Assembly (NCBI RefSeq): GCF_035917235.1
Contig: NZ_CP108424.1
Coordinates: 124,001-188,000, forward strand
From: Streptomyces sp. NBC_01294
GTDB taxonomy: Bacteria > Actinomycetota > Actinomycetes > Streptomycetales > Streptomycetaceae
Reading direction: 5' to 3'
DNA: 64,000 nucleotides
In this document: positions 35,141-43,934 of the stretch, one piece after another
How positions within the stretch are numbered: the stretch's first letter is position 1
Layout: each line of letters begins with the position of its first letter
Notes under the pieces: model-generated
Seen by the model: only the letters and a program-made list of their open reading frames with translations
Database searches by the model: none
What the model was told of the DNA's origin: nothing
Position numbers and translations under genes: made by a program

Positions 35141-38100
35141 TCAGCCGCTACCAGAGGTTGGGCATACGGGCCCTCGGCTTGGATGGTATGCCTCTCGTTC
35201 CTCTGGGGTGAAGTCGCGTTTGACTGTGCGGCAGATCTGCTGGATTGCCGCGGAGGAGGAGAGAACGACCACGCCCCGCAGTTGTACGGTGCGATCGGCG
35301 CTGGCGGTGGCGAGGCTGCGCCCGTCAGGGCTGAACGCCACCGACCAGACTGCGGCCGTGTGCCCAACGAGGGTTGCGCGGGACGTGCCGGTGGGCACGT
35401 CCCATAGCCGGGCAGTCTTGTCGGTGCTGGCGGTGGCGAGGGATTTTCCATCGGGGCTGAACGCCACGGACTGGACTGCGTCCGTGTGCCCGGTCAGGGC
35501 GAAGCGGGTCCGGGACCTGCCTGTGGCGACCTCCCACAGTCGTACCGTGCTGTCGGTGCTTCCGGTAGCGAGGGTGCGTCCGTCGGGGCTGAACGCCACG
35601 GACTGCACCGCGTCCGTATGCCCGGTAAGGGTGGCGCGGATCTCGGCTGTGGCACGGTCCCACAGTCGTACCGTGCTGTCGGTGCTTCCGGTAGCGAGGG
35701 TGCGTCCGTCGGGGCTGAACGCCACGGACTGCACCGCGTCCGTATGCCCGGTAAGGGTGGCGCGGATCTTGCCTGTGGCACGGTCCCACAGTCGTACCGT
35801 GCTGTCGGCGCTTCCGGTAGCGAGGGTCGATCCATCAGGGCTGAACGCCACTGCCAGCACCGCAACTGCTTGTTTGGGCAGGACAGCGCGGGACTTGACT
35901 GGGTCCACGTCCCACAGCTGTACGGTGCCGTCCTTGCCGGCAGTGGCGAGGGTTCCATCACGGCTGAAGGCCACTGACAGCACCGCACCTGCTTGTTTGG
36001 GCAGGACACCGTGGGTCTTGCCTGTGTCCCCGTCCCACAGCCGTACGGTGCGGTCGCTGCTGGCGGTGGCGAAGGTCTGACCCTTTTTCGGGCTGAACAT
36101 CACCGAATTCACTGCGCCGGAGTGCCCGGTCAAAGGGCGGCGCCGTGAGGGACCTGCAGCGGTTTGCAGGCTTGCGATGGACTCTGCAGTGCTGCTGGTT
36201 CGATATGCCTCGATGGCCAGCAGCGAGGCGAGTTCAGGGTTGGTATCAATGAGAGTGTCAGCCTGGATGGCAAATTGCCGGGACTGTGCTGCTTGGCGCT
36301 GGACGGCCGCCGTCCGCCACTGCCACACGGCGGCCCCTCCGGCGAGGAGTGCCAGGAGCATGACGACCACCAGCGTCGCCAGCGCTGTGTTGAGGCGCCT
36401 GGTACGTCGGATAGCCGCCTGTTGTCGCTGCTTGCTGCCCATGATGAAGGCTGAGATTTCGCCCGGCAGCCGGCGTTGCCGCGCCCATTCCAGCCCTTCC
36501 GCGAGCGCTGTTCCCCCGAGCAGGTCTCCTGGATCTCCCTTCTCGGCGTAGCTGGCATGCCGTTCACGGGTCCGTTCGAGCCAGTCGTGGAAACGGTGAT
36601 CCTGCCTGACCCACTCGCTTAATGTTCCCCAGTCACGGATGAGCGCATCATGGATCAGTTCGGCTACCGGCTCCCCGGGAGGCGCATCGGGGCGTTGGGG
36701 GTCGCGCAGCGTCTGTGTAGTGATGATGCGATGACGGGCGAGGGCGGCCAGGACGGTGTCGACGTCGCCATCGGGTGCACCGTCGGGGCCCGCCGCCAGG
36801 TCGCGCAGTTCGTCGAGGGGGACTTGGGCACGGACGGCCGGGACACGGCGTCTGCGGTCGGCGGGTCTCACCAGTGAGGTCAGGATGCGTCGCGCGATGA
36901 GCTGCTGATCGGGCGGTAGTTCGTTGAGGGCGCTGTCGCACCAGGTGGTCAGGCTCCCGCTGACCGCTCCGAGGCGACGGTAGGACTCATGGGTGAGGTG
37001 GCCGTTCTGGCGCCGGACCCACAGCTGGCTGAGTGTCAGCTCCAGCAGGGGGAGCACCGTAACGGGTGCCTGTTGGGTGGGCGCTTCCTCGGGATTGGTG
37101 GCCAGGACGTCGGAGACGATCCGCTCAGGCAGTCCTGGTTGGAAATGGAGACCCACGTCCCGGGCCGGGAGGGTGATGATGTCGTTCAGGTCCCGCTGGT
37201 TCAAGGTGCCCGGAACATTGAGGAGCCCCGAGGTCGCTGCTTTCAGCAGCCCTGGTGCCAGGGCGGCCAGCTGGGGATAGAAGTCGTCCCGCATGACCAG
37301 GATCACGCTGAGCGCGGTATGTGAGTCGACCGCTGCGGCGATCTGGTCCGCGACGGACTGCTGGTTCCGCCGGTGGCCGTCGGCTGTCTGGATGAAGAGC
37401 TCTTCGAACTGGTCGATGATCAGCAGGATGCGCTGATGGTCGGGCTCGGCTGCCAGCCGACGGGTGACCGCCCCGGCGATGCCCTCGGTGATGGCTCCCG
37501 GCAGCCCTGCACGTTCGATCTCTGCCGCCAGGTCCTGCCTCGGCCGTGCGATCAGCACCAGCCACCGATCACTCCCCGGCAGTTCCCCCTCCGTCAGCTC
37601 CCGCAGAACCCCCGCTTGGATCAGCGACGATTTGCCCGACCCCGACGGCCCCAGCAGCAGCGTCAGCCGCCGCTGCTGTGCCAGGTTCGTCACGACCTGC
37701 CGTACCGCCTCCTGCCGGCCCTGGAACCACCGGGCGTGCTCCGCGGTGAACGGCTCCAGTCCCCGGTACGGGCATACTTCCCGCTCCACCAGCTCGGGCA
37801 GGATCCCCCGCAGTACCTGTGTCGGAGTGACATACGCGACGCCCTGCCCCTTTCCGAACTCGTCGGGCGCGGCGATCTCCGTGAGCATGCCGATGACCAG
37901 GCCGGTCACCTCGTCGAGCACGGGCCCGCCGCTGAACCCGGTGGTGAGATCGTTGGCTGCGGTGAGCTGCAGGTGCGCACTCCGGCTGCCCGAGCCCGGC
38001 AGTAGATCGCCGGCCACGCCGAAGCCGAAGTGTCCTTCCGGCGGGGCCTGCGCGGGGAATCCGAACGAGCGCACCTGGTGACCCCGGCACCCCTCCGCGG

Positions 38101-38425
38101 AGCCCAACGGCAGCACCCGCGCCCCAGCCGGCATGCTACTCAGACGGATGAAGGCCACGTCCTCGTCTTGGGTGGCTCGCCACAGCTCGCCCGGGACCTG
38201 GCCCTCCACCTGACCCACACCCCTCACATGAGGGAAGGCCACCTGCACCGCAGCCCCCGGCCGGCCTCCGGCCGCTTCGACGACGTGCGCGCAGGTGACC
38301 ACGACCTTGTCGGACACCAGGAACCCCGCCCCGGCCACCGCTCCATCCGGCCGGAGCACCTGGACCATGGCGGTGAGCAGGTCTGATGCAGTGCCGTCAG
38401 CCGGTTCCTTCTCCGTGCCAGTCAC
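35141..38425 (-). CDS. Trypsin-like protease, nSTAND ATPase, TM and WD40 propeller protein
   Basis: 1,094 residues from a GTG at 38425. An N-terminal trypsin-like domain (15-215) has an intact triad: His47 (TCAHVVE), Asp89 (DEDVAFI), Ser165 (GFSGGP). An nSTAND1-type NTPase follows from YRGLEPF near 220: Walker A GPSGSGKSS at 259-267, Walker B LLIIDQFEELF near 334-344. One membrane helix lies near 675-700, then about seven WD40 blades (765-1065) and the family's closing motif CRTVKRDFTPEEREAY. There is no signal peptide, so the protease is probably cytoplasmic and held in check by the ATPase and propeller. Such proteins belong to the NTP-dependent conflict systems described by Aravind and colleagues. 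The upstream gene encodes a Trypco1-like partner. Confidence 0.88.
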   Translation of the reverse strand: MTGTEKEPADGTASDLLTAMVQVLRPDGAVAGAGFLVSDKVVVTCAHVVEAAGGRPGAAVQVAFPHVRGVGQVEGQVPGELWRATQDEDVAFIRLSSMPAGARVLPLGSAEGCRGHQVRSFGFPAQAPPEGHFGFGVAGDLLPGSGSRSAHLQLTAANDLTTGFSGGPVLDEVTGLVIGMLTEIAAPDEFGKGQGVAYVTPTQVLRGILPELVEREVCPYRGLEPFTAEHARWFQGRQEAVRQVVTNLAQQRRLTLLLGPSGSGKSSLIQAGVLRELTEGELPGSDRWLVLIARPRQDLAAEIERAGLPGAITEGIAGAVTRRLAAEPDHQRILLIIDQFEELFIQTADGHRRNQQSVADQIAAAVDSHTALSVILVMRDDFYPQLAALAPGLLKAATSGLLNVPGTLNQRDLNDIITLPARDVGLHFQPGLPERIVSDVLATNPEEAPTQQAPVTVLPLLELTLSQLWVRRQNGHLTHESYRRLGAVSGSLTTWCDSALNELPPDQQLIARRILTSLVRPADRRRRVPAVRAQVPLDELRDLAAGPDGAPDGDVDTVLAALARHRIITTQTLRDPQRPDAPPGEPVAELIHDALIRDWGTLSEWVRQDHRFHDWLERTRERHASYAEKGDPGDLLGGTALAEGLEWARQRRLPGEISAFIMGSKQRQQAAIRRTRRLNTALATLVVVMLLALLAGGAAVWQWRTAAVQRQAAQSRQFAIQADTLIDTNPELASLLAIEAYRTSSTAESIASLQTAAGPSRRRPLTGHSGAVNSVMFSPKKGQTFATASSDRTVRLWDGDTGKTHGVLPKQAGAVLSVAFSRDGTLATAGKDGTVQLWDVDPVKSRAVLPKQAVAVLAVAFSPDGSTLATGSADSTVRLWDRATGKIRATLTGHTDAVQSVAFSPDGRTLATGSTDSTVRLWDRATAEIRATLTGHTDAVQSVAFSPDGRTLATGSTDSTVRLWEVATGRSRTRFALTGHTDAVQSVAFSPDGKSLATASTDKTARLWDVPTGTSRATLVGHTAAVWSVAFSPDGRSLATASADRTVQLRGVVVLSSSAAIQQICRTVKRDFTPEEREAYHPSRGPVCPTSGSG
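35562..35813. repeat. Two nearly identical 126-bp WD40 blade repeats
   Basis: Units start at 35562 and 35688 with a period of exactly 126 bp (42 codons), and the pattern continues weaker at 35814. The first two differ at about three positions by eye, so the duplication or gene conversion is recent. Confidence 0.85.
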
Positions 38426-38430
38426 CGGGA

Positions 38431-38904
38431 TCAGTCCGTACCCGTGCCTGCGCGAGGGTGACCGGAGCCGTCACCCTGCCAGGAAACGGTCACCTTCAGG
38501 TGACAGCCGGCCTGGCTCTTGGTGATCACGGCCCCGGCCTCGACCGCCAGGTCGACGCCGAACTCGACAGTGACCTGATCTGGGCCGGCCCTGCGTAGCT
38601 GGCCGAGGGTGGCGCGGACAGCCTCCGTGACCGGCTCCAGGGCCCCTTCCAGAGTCACCGGCAACTCGCGTACGGCGTCACCGATACGGCCAGCTTTCAC
38701 CGGCCCGTCCCACTCGGCTGGCTGCTCGACCAGAATGCAACCCCCGCCGTCCAACGGAATCCGGGTCAGAGCTGCCAACGCGCCTCCGTCGTCGATCGTG
38801 GCCCCGCACCCGGGATCTTGGCCAGTGTGCTCTGCATAGCCGCACGTTAGAGCGACGCCTACGCCGAAGGCTGTGCTTGCCCCGACTATTGGCCCTGACA
38901 TCAC
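38431..38904 (-). CDS. Trypsin-co-occurring domain (Trypco1-like) protein
   Basis: 157 residues from the ATG at 38904. The conserved part starts near residue 45 (LTRIPLDGGGCILVEQ), so the real start may be internal. Matches the family by RIPLDGGGCILVE, AGRIGDAVRELPVTLEGALE, GPDQVTVEFGVDLAVEAGA and LKVTVSW. The family has no known activity; it recurs beside trypsin-domain conflict proteins and is thought to be a substrate or partner. It ends 5 bp before the GTG of the trypsin-nSTAND gene, so the two are one operon. Confidence 0.8.
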   Translation of the reverse strand: MMSGPIVGASTAFGVGVALTCGYAEHTGQDPGCGATIDDGGALAALTRIPLDGGGCILVEQPAEWDGPVKAGRIGDAVRELPVTLEGALEPVTEAVRATLGQLRRAGPDQVTVEFGVDLAVEAGAVITKSQAGCHLKVTVSWQGDGSGHPRAGTGTD

Positions 38905-39012
38905 CCGGAAGGACGAGGCATACCTTGGACTGACCGCTGTGAGCTGGCCTGAGTACCGCGCCTGAGCCGTTCATGACATTTACGAGGATGTGGCGGTGGC
39001 TCTCAGGTGTAT

Positions 39013-39620
39013 TCAGTCCTCCACGCCGTCCTCGTCGTCATCGAGACCGGCCGTGTCTGGGTCACGCAACGGCCGCAGGCTGCCGCCGGCTGGGACGGAT
39101 GCGGTGAAGCTGTAGCGGCCCAGCACGTTGAGATTGCGGTGCTTCAGCGGGGACAGCCGTGCGATGTCCTCGTCGCGGATCTCGTGGCCTTCGGCGCGCA
39201 GCTGCGCAACGGCGGCGTCGATGTACCGGGTCGTCCACAGCACCACGGCGTTCAGGACCAGGCCGAGCGCGCCGATCTGGTCCTCCATGCCGTCCTGGTA
39301 GCGCTGGTAGAGCTGCCCGGCCCGGCCGTGGAAGATCTTCCGCGCGAGCGCGTGACGGCCCTCCTGGAGGTTGGCCTGCACCTTGATCTAGCGGCGGTAG
39401 CCGGGCTCGTCGGCCAGGCGCAGGATGTGCAGGGTCTTCACGATCCGCCCGTAGTGCGCGATCGCGTCGCGAGCGGGGTCGGGCGGCCCTCGCGTGACAG
39501 CATCCGGATCACGTCGTGGGCGCGGACGGCGCCGGTGTGGATGGAGCCGATGATCCGCAGGATGTCTTTCGGATCTTGCCGGTCGAGCCCATGTCTCCCC
39601 CAGCTACCGCTGGGAGAGAC
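39013..39620 (-). pseudogene. Tn3-family transposase, C-terminal fragment with nonsense and frameshift lesions
   Basis: Three pieces of the Tn3 DDE C-terminus are readable: ILRIIGSIHTGAVRAHDVIR (one frame), IVKTLHILRLADEPGYRR ending at an in-frame TAG (39388-39390), then QANLQEGRHALARKIFHGR to WTTRYIDAAVAQLRAEGHEI and LKHRNLNVLGRYSF. The rest of the gene is absent here. An N-terminal Tn3 piece on the opposite strand lies at 61100. Confidence 0.8.
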
Positions 39621-39978
39621 CGGATCGAGCCGCTGATGCCGGCCGATCCGGTCCGTGGACGATGGTGGGCCGACCGCCGCCGCACCCTTGAGGCCATCGC
39701 CTGGTCGCTGGAGCACCCGACCACCCTGGGGCGGGGTCCGCTTTACGGCCACCTGGGGCAGTCAAAACGCACTGGACGCTGTACTCGTAACGCCCGATCT
39801 CGCGGTTGAATTCGAGGGAGACACCACCGTCGATCACGTCTGCTGGCGGCACCCCGTCCGCCTCGTACGGACGCGGGAGCATCTCGCACCGGGAGACGTT
39901 GAGCTAATGACGGGCGGGCGAGCAGGCGCCGAGTCGCCCAACACGGGACCGGCGCTTGCATGTCACTGGTGCGAGGAC

Positions 39979-40329
39979 TCAATCGGACGTGGCCTGCCGG
40001 TCGGGGGCCCGAAGGATCAGTCCAGCCTGCTGCGCTGCCTCATCAAGACGGACCTCTTTCAAGCTCAGCGTGACACTCTTGTCCAATTCCATTGCTGGGA
40101 CGGCGACCTCAGCTGTACTCACGGAAGCGAAGAGTCTTCCCAGCGAGGCCAGGTCCGCACCCTTCACCGTCAGGTCAATCAGTGCGTCAGGATTCAGCTT
40201 CTGTTCTACCGCCATAAGCAAGTGAACCCCGGTGGCGTTGCAGTCACAGGTGCAGACCCCTGATTTGAGATCTTTGATGCATGCGCAGTGATCCGACCCG
40301 GGGCACTTACTTGCACAGTCGCAGCCCAT
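39979..40329 (-). CDS. Cysteine-rich small protein of unknown function
   Basis: 116 residues from the ATG at 40329, which has GAGGAGGG directly upstream. The N-terminus (CDCASKCPGSDHCACI, then VCTCDCNATG) packs about ten Cys and a His into roughly 30 residues, like a metallothionein or metal-binding finger. The rest is an amphipathic alpha/beta segment (NPDALIDLTVKGADLASLG) without Cys. I do not recognise the family. Upstream (40330-40684) holds no gene up to the IS border. Metal binding is inference from spacing. Confidence 0.6.
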   Translation of the reverse strand: MGCDCASKCPGSDHCACIKDLKSGVCTCDCNATGVHLLMAVEQKLNPDALIDLTVKGADLASLGRLFASVSTAEVAVPAMELDKSVTLSLKEVRLDEAAQQAGLILRAPDRQATSD

Positions 40330-40684
40330 ACTGCCCTCCTCAGTGTTGAGTGGCCTTGGATCCGTAGATGGGCGCACGAGGCCAAGGCGCCATCATTTGG
40401 CCATCTTGCGGGCGTGGAGGAACGCAGCGGGGCCGGGTCCGTCATGCGGGGGTCGTTCGCAAACCCCTCTGGCACCTACCAAGCTCCACCTACACTCGAT
40501 CCTGATGTCAATCGTGCAGAGTCCACGACTGCGCAAGTCAGAATTAGGTGCGTGGCGGATTTTATGTCAACTATTTGGAGTACGTTTCGCAGCATGTTGA
40601 GCTGCATCGGCTGGCACCTTGACCACGTCGGCCACGTAATCGACCGCGGCCACTCCTCCACGAACTGGGGGAACCGGCCCGCTA

Positions 40685-42380
40685 AGGGATTGCAGATCAT
40701 TAACACGTTGTTTTGATCTTGTTGTCTTCGCAGGTCTGTGCCTGGACCCGGGCCTGAAGGGCGGCGAGGGCCGTGGGTGGGGTTGTCGCCGGTGGGATGG
40801 TGATGCCGTGTGTCTCGAGCAGGCGCCGGTTCTTCAGGAGGGTGCGGTGCATCGCGGTGCGGCTGGTGGCGAACAGCACGGCGAGGGGTTCCGCGGCCAG
40901 GGCGGCCCGTAGGTGAAGCACGGTGGCCAGGATCTGGTCGGGGAAGGTCAGCCGGGGCGGGCGGCCGCGCCGGATATCCCCGTCCGGGGCCAGGGTCTCG
41001 GTGAGGTCGTTCAGTTGCCGGCGGGTCATCCCGGTCAGTGCGGGATCGGAGAGCAAGGCCTGGTCCCACTCCGGATCCGGCGTCTGCGGGGTCCGGGCCG
41101 CCGGGATTACGGGTGATGGCTGGGGGTGCAGTGCATAGTTCCAGGCGCCCTGGAACGCGTGCCGGGTCAGCGGCAGGGCGGCCATCTCCGCGTCTTTGAT
41201 GCGGACTCCGGTCGGGTAGGTGTTGGTGTCGAGTTCGGCCCTCACGCGCAGTCCGGTGCGGGTGGTGGTCGCGGCGATCGACTGCACGATGACTTCGTGG
41301 CTGGTCAGCGGGCGGCCACTCCAGTTCATGGTGATGTGCGAGAACAGCCTGTGTTCGATCTTGTTCCACTTCGATGTGCCTGGTGGTAGGTGACACACGG
41401 TGATCGTCAGTCCGGTTTCAGCGGCGAGTTGGGCCAGCTCGAGCTTCCAGGCCCGGGTGCGGTAGCCGTTGGATCCGCCGGCGTCGGCGGTGATCAGCAG
41501 CTGTGTCGCCTGCGGGTAGGCAGCCTGGCCCTGGCCGAGCCACCAGCGGCGGATCGATTCCACGGCGAACGCGGCGGTGTCGTGATCGGTGCCGACGTTG
41601 ACCCAGCCGGTGTTCGCGGTCAGATCGTAGATCCCGTAGGGGACGGCTTTGCCCAACTGTGGGTCGGCGAAGTCGTGGACGCTGACCGGGACAGGCTCGC
41701 TGGCGGGACGCCACTGGCGGCCGCTGTTCTTGAACTCGCCGACGAGTTCCTTCTTCTTGGTGTCGACGCTGATGACCGGCTGGCCGGTGTCCCGGTGGTT
41801 GCGGGCCTGCTCGTTGAGGTAGCGGAACTGGGTGTCCCGGTCCGGATGCTGACTGCCCTCGAGCGTCTTCGCGTTGGCCTGAAGACTGAAGCCTTCCTCC
41901 CGCAGCAGATCGCCCACGGTATCGGCGCTGATCCGGTGCCCGGCCCGGGCCAGCTCCGCCGCGATCGTACGGGTCGATTTCACAGTCCACCGCAGAGGCG
42001 ACATCGGGTCGCCTCTCTCATCGGGCTCGACCAGCGCCAGCAGTGCCGGCCGCACACCCGGATCCAGATCGGCGACCCGTTTGCGTCCTCCGCCGGGACG
42101 CCGGACCCGCCCCAACGGCTCCTCTCCGGATTCCAGCTCGAACACGCCATTGCGGACCGTCGTCTCACTGACCTGGGCCGCCCGAGCGACAGCGCGGATG
42201 CCGCCATGCCCCAGCAGCCGGGCCTCGGTTCCCATCAACAGCCGTCGCTGCCGCTCGTCCAGATGCGGGAACAACACCGCGAACTTCGCGGAGAGTTGGT
42301 CACGGGTCTCGTCCGGGATGCGCATACCAGACCAACGAGCCCCAGGTCGGGAAGCAACACCTTGATGATCTGCAATCCCT
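40685..42380 (-). mobile_element. ISAzo13-like insertion sequence
   Basis: About 1.7 kb. The termini share AGGGATTGCAGATCAT as inverted repeats (40685 onward and ending at 42380), with weaker similarity for another 12 bp. One long transposase gene fills it. The right end abuts an IS5-type remnant. Confidence 0.85.
40700..42325 (-). CDS. ISAzo13-family transposase
   Basis: 541 residues. N-terminal helix-turn-helix (GIRAVARAAQVSETTVRNGV), then the family core with DDE candidates in VISVDTKKKELVG (Asp), LLITADAGGSNGYR (Asp) and LPPGTSKWNKIEHRLFSHI (Glu). Longer than the usual roughly 400-430 residues: an extra C-terminal helix-turn-helix-like part (PRLTFPDQILATVLHLRAAL) follows residue 440 and matches resolvase/IS-type DNA-binding segments. 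The frame is intact, so it may be active. Confidence 0.82.
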   Translation of the reverse strand: MRIPDETRDQLSAKFAVLFPHLDERQRRLLMGTEARLLGHGGIRAVARAAQVSETTVRNGVFELESGEEPLGRVRRPGGGRKRVADLDPGVRPALLALVEPDERGDPMSPLRWTVKSTRTIAAELARAGHRISADTVGDLLREEGFSLQANAKTLEGSQHPDRDTQFRYLNEQARNHRDTGQPVISVDTKKKELVGEFKNSGRQWRPASEPVPVSVHDFADPQLGKAVPYGIYDLTANTGWVNVGTDHDTAAFAVESIRRWWLGQGQAAYPQATQLLITADAGGSNGYRTRAWKLELAQLAAETGLTITVCHLPPGTSKWNKIEHRLFSHITMNWSGRPLTSHEVIVQSIAATTTRTGLRVRAELDTNTYPTGVRIKDAEMAALPLTRHAFQGAWNYALHPQPSPVIPAARTPQTPDPEWDQALLSDPALTGMTRRQLNDLTETLAPDGDIRRGRPPRLTFPDQILATVLHLRAALAAEPLAVLFATSRTAMHRTLLKNRRLLETHGITIPPATTPPTALAALQARVQAQTCEDNKIKTTC

Positions 42381-42382
42381 AA

Positions 42383-42583
42383 GGGCTGTCCCGCAAGTGA
42401 TCTCAGACGTGCTCCTCATCAGCCGTCGGCATAGATCCGCTATCCGGTCAGGGCGAGGTTGTGGAGGCGGGCGATGCCGAGCATGTGGACGCACGTCGCC
42501 TTTCAGGCGGCAGTCGCGGAGGATCTTCCAGGTCTTCATGCGGGCGAAGGTGTGCTCGGCCGTAGAGTGCCAGGTCAGACAGC
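42383..42583 (-). pseudogene. IS5-type transposase 3' remnant
   Basis: TWHSTAEHTFARMKTWKILR then DCRLKG is the C-terminal block of IS5-type DDE transposases. A short deletion after it shifts the frame before the final IARLHNLALTG. The outer end (GGGCTGTCCCGCAAGTGATC) looks like an IS5 terminal repeat. The fragment stops exactly where a CRISPR repeat begins. Confidence 0.7.
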
Positions 42584-42673
42584 CTGCTCCCCGCACACGC
42601 GGGGATGAACCCTGCTCCGGGCACATGAGGCGGTGTAGCGTCAGCTGCTCCCCGCGCAAGCGGAGATGGCCCC
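42584..42673 (+). CRISPR. Two-repeat type I-E CRISPR remnant, no cas genes
   Basis: Repeat 1 (42584-42612) begins CTGCTCCCCGCACACGCGGG and repeat 2 (42645-42673) begins CTGCTCCCCGCGCAAGCGGA. Both are 29 bp, differ at a few positions, and flank a 32-bp spacer (42613-42644). The 29/32 geometry and the CCCCGC..GCGGGGAT core are those of actinobacterial type I-E arrays. No Cascade or Cas3 gene is in the window, and both sides are transposon fragments. Confidence 0.82.
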
Positions 42674-43025
42674 GCAGGAGATCGCGGTTCACCTCGTGCC
42701 ACCACGGGCAGGGCCGCTCCGGCCCGTGTACGTTCTCCGGCAGACCGCCGGTCCGTGATTCGCCTTTGATCTGGTTGAGGTGTTTCTGGATTGCAGGCTT
42801 CGACGGGATCGGGATCCGCACCTTCTTGCGGGCCTCCGCCTCTTCGGTGCCGACCGCGACGAGCTGCTGGACTTCATACCGCCACCGCTCGTGCGCGGTC
42901 CTCTTCATCCCGAGCGCGTGGTTGAACGCCCACCGCGCCGCTCCCGCATGCCGCTGCAGCACCTTCACCTGCCCGGCAGTGGGATCCAGCGCGAACCGGA
43001 ACGCCCGAAGAACCTCGGTCTGCAC
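42674..43025 (-). pseudogene. TnpB (IS200/IS605) N-terminal fragment
   Basis: About 115 codons from the ATG at 43025: LRAFRFALDPTAGQ, LQRHAGAARWAFNHALGMK, then IPSKPAIQKHLNQIKG and PCPWWHEVN. These are the N-terminal helix-turn-helix and wedge parts of TnpB. The catalytic RuvC part is missing, since the gene breaks off at the CRISPR repeat. It cannot act as an RNA-guided nuclease. Confidence 0.78.
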
Positions 43026-43106
43026 GCTGAACCTCCCTCAACTACCCATGGATAAAGGGGCGTCGCCGACTGTGGGACACCCCACTGAAATGCGGCTCGA
43101 ACGGGG

Positions 43107-43934
43107 TTAGGCCGAGGACCGCAACGGAACGTCCTGCGGGAGCAGGACCGCCGCACCGGACCGCTGGGCGCGTTCGGCTCGGGCCCGATGCAGGGCAGCG
43201 GCCTCGGTGGCGGCGAACTCGTGGCGACGCTGCAGGACGGCAGAGTCGATCGGCGCCGGCTGCTCGTCGGCTAGCTCCTGCGGATTGGGAAAGGCCCACT
43301 GGCTGAGCTCCCGCATCACGGCGTTCTGTCGCTCCACCGCTGCCGCGATGGCCGTGTCAACCCCCGGCGCGGTCCCAAGGCCTTCTGGTGTGCGGCGAGT
43401 GCGCGGCGTTAGCCCTCGCACGTCGTCTCCCGTGTCTTCACCGGATCCGTGGGATACCGGCCGGGGCTGCCGGGGCGACGTCGGCCGGATCGGGCGCGGG
43501 CACGGTGCCGGGCGGCAGGATCCGCAGGGCGCGCACCACCGTACGACCCGCCGCAGCGTTGGCGGCCGCGATGACCCGGGCCTGCTCCAGGCGTGCCTTC
43601 GTCGCCCATGCCGACGATTCCGGGCATACGGTGAGCTGGCCGGAGTCCGGGTCGAAGCCCACGGCGGTGACATGCCTGGTGAGGTCGGGGCGATGGCCGC
43701 CCACCGCTCGCACAGGGAAGCGCCGGCGGCCGGGAGCGTCCAGGCCCGCTCGGTGACCAGCGCGCCGAGCGCGGCGCCGAGGCCCATCGGCTCGCGCCCG
43801 TCCCGCCGCACGGTACGCACCGGCCGCGGCTTCGACTTCGCCTTCTGGCCGCTGCCGTTCTTCCGCGCCGCCTCCATCGCGGCCCGCAGAGCGACCCGCG
43901 CCAGGTCCACGCCGGACACCTCGCTGCTGCTCAT
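43107..43934 (-). pseudogene. DUF721 (DciA-like) gene with several frameshifts
   Basis: The first frame encodes SGVDLARVALRAAMEAARKN and GLGAALGALVTERAW up to ERWAAIAP. The DUF721 core then continues one frame over (HVTAVGFDPDSGQLTVCPES, TKARLEQARVIAAANAAAGR), lacking one G near 43705. After about 43440 at least one more shift is needed to reach AAAVERQNAVMRELSQWAFP and the basic C-terminus. The start (43934) overlaps the stop of the upstream gene (ATGA). DciA-like proteins load replicative helicases; this copy is decayed or the sequence has indel errors. Confidence 0.7.
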
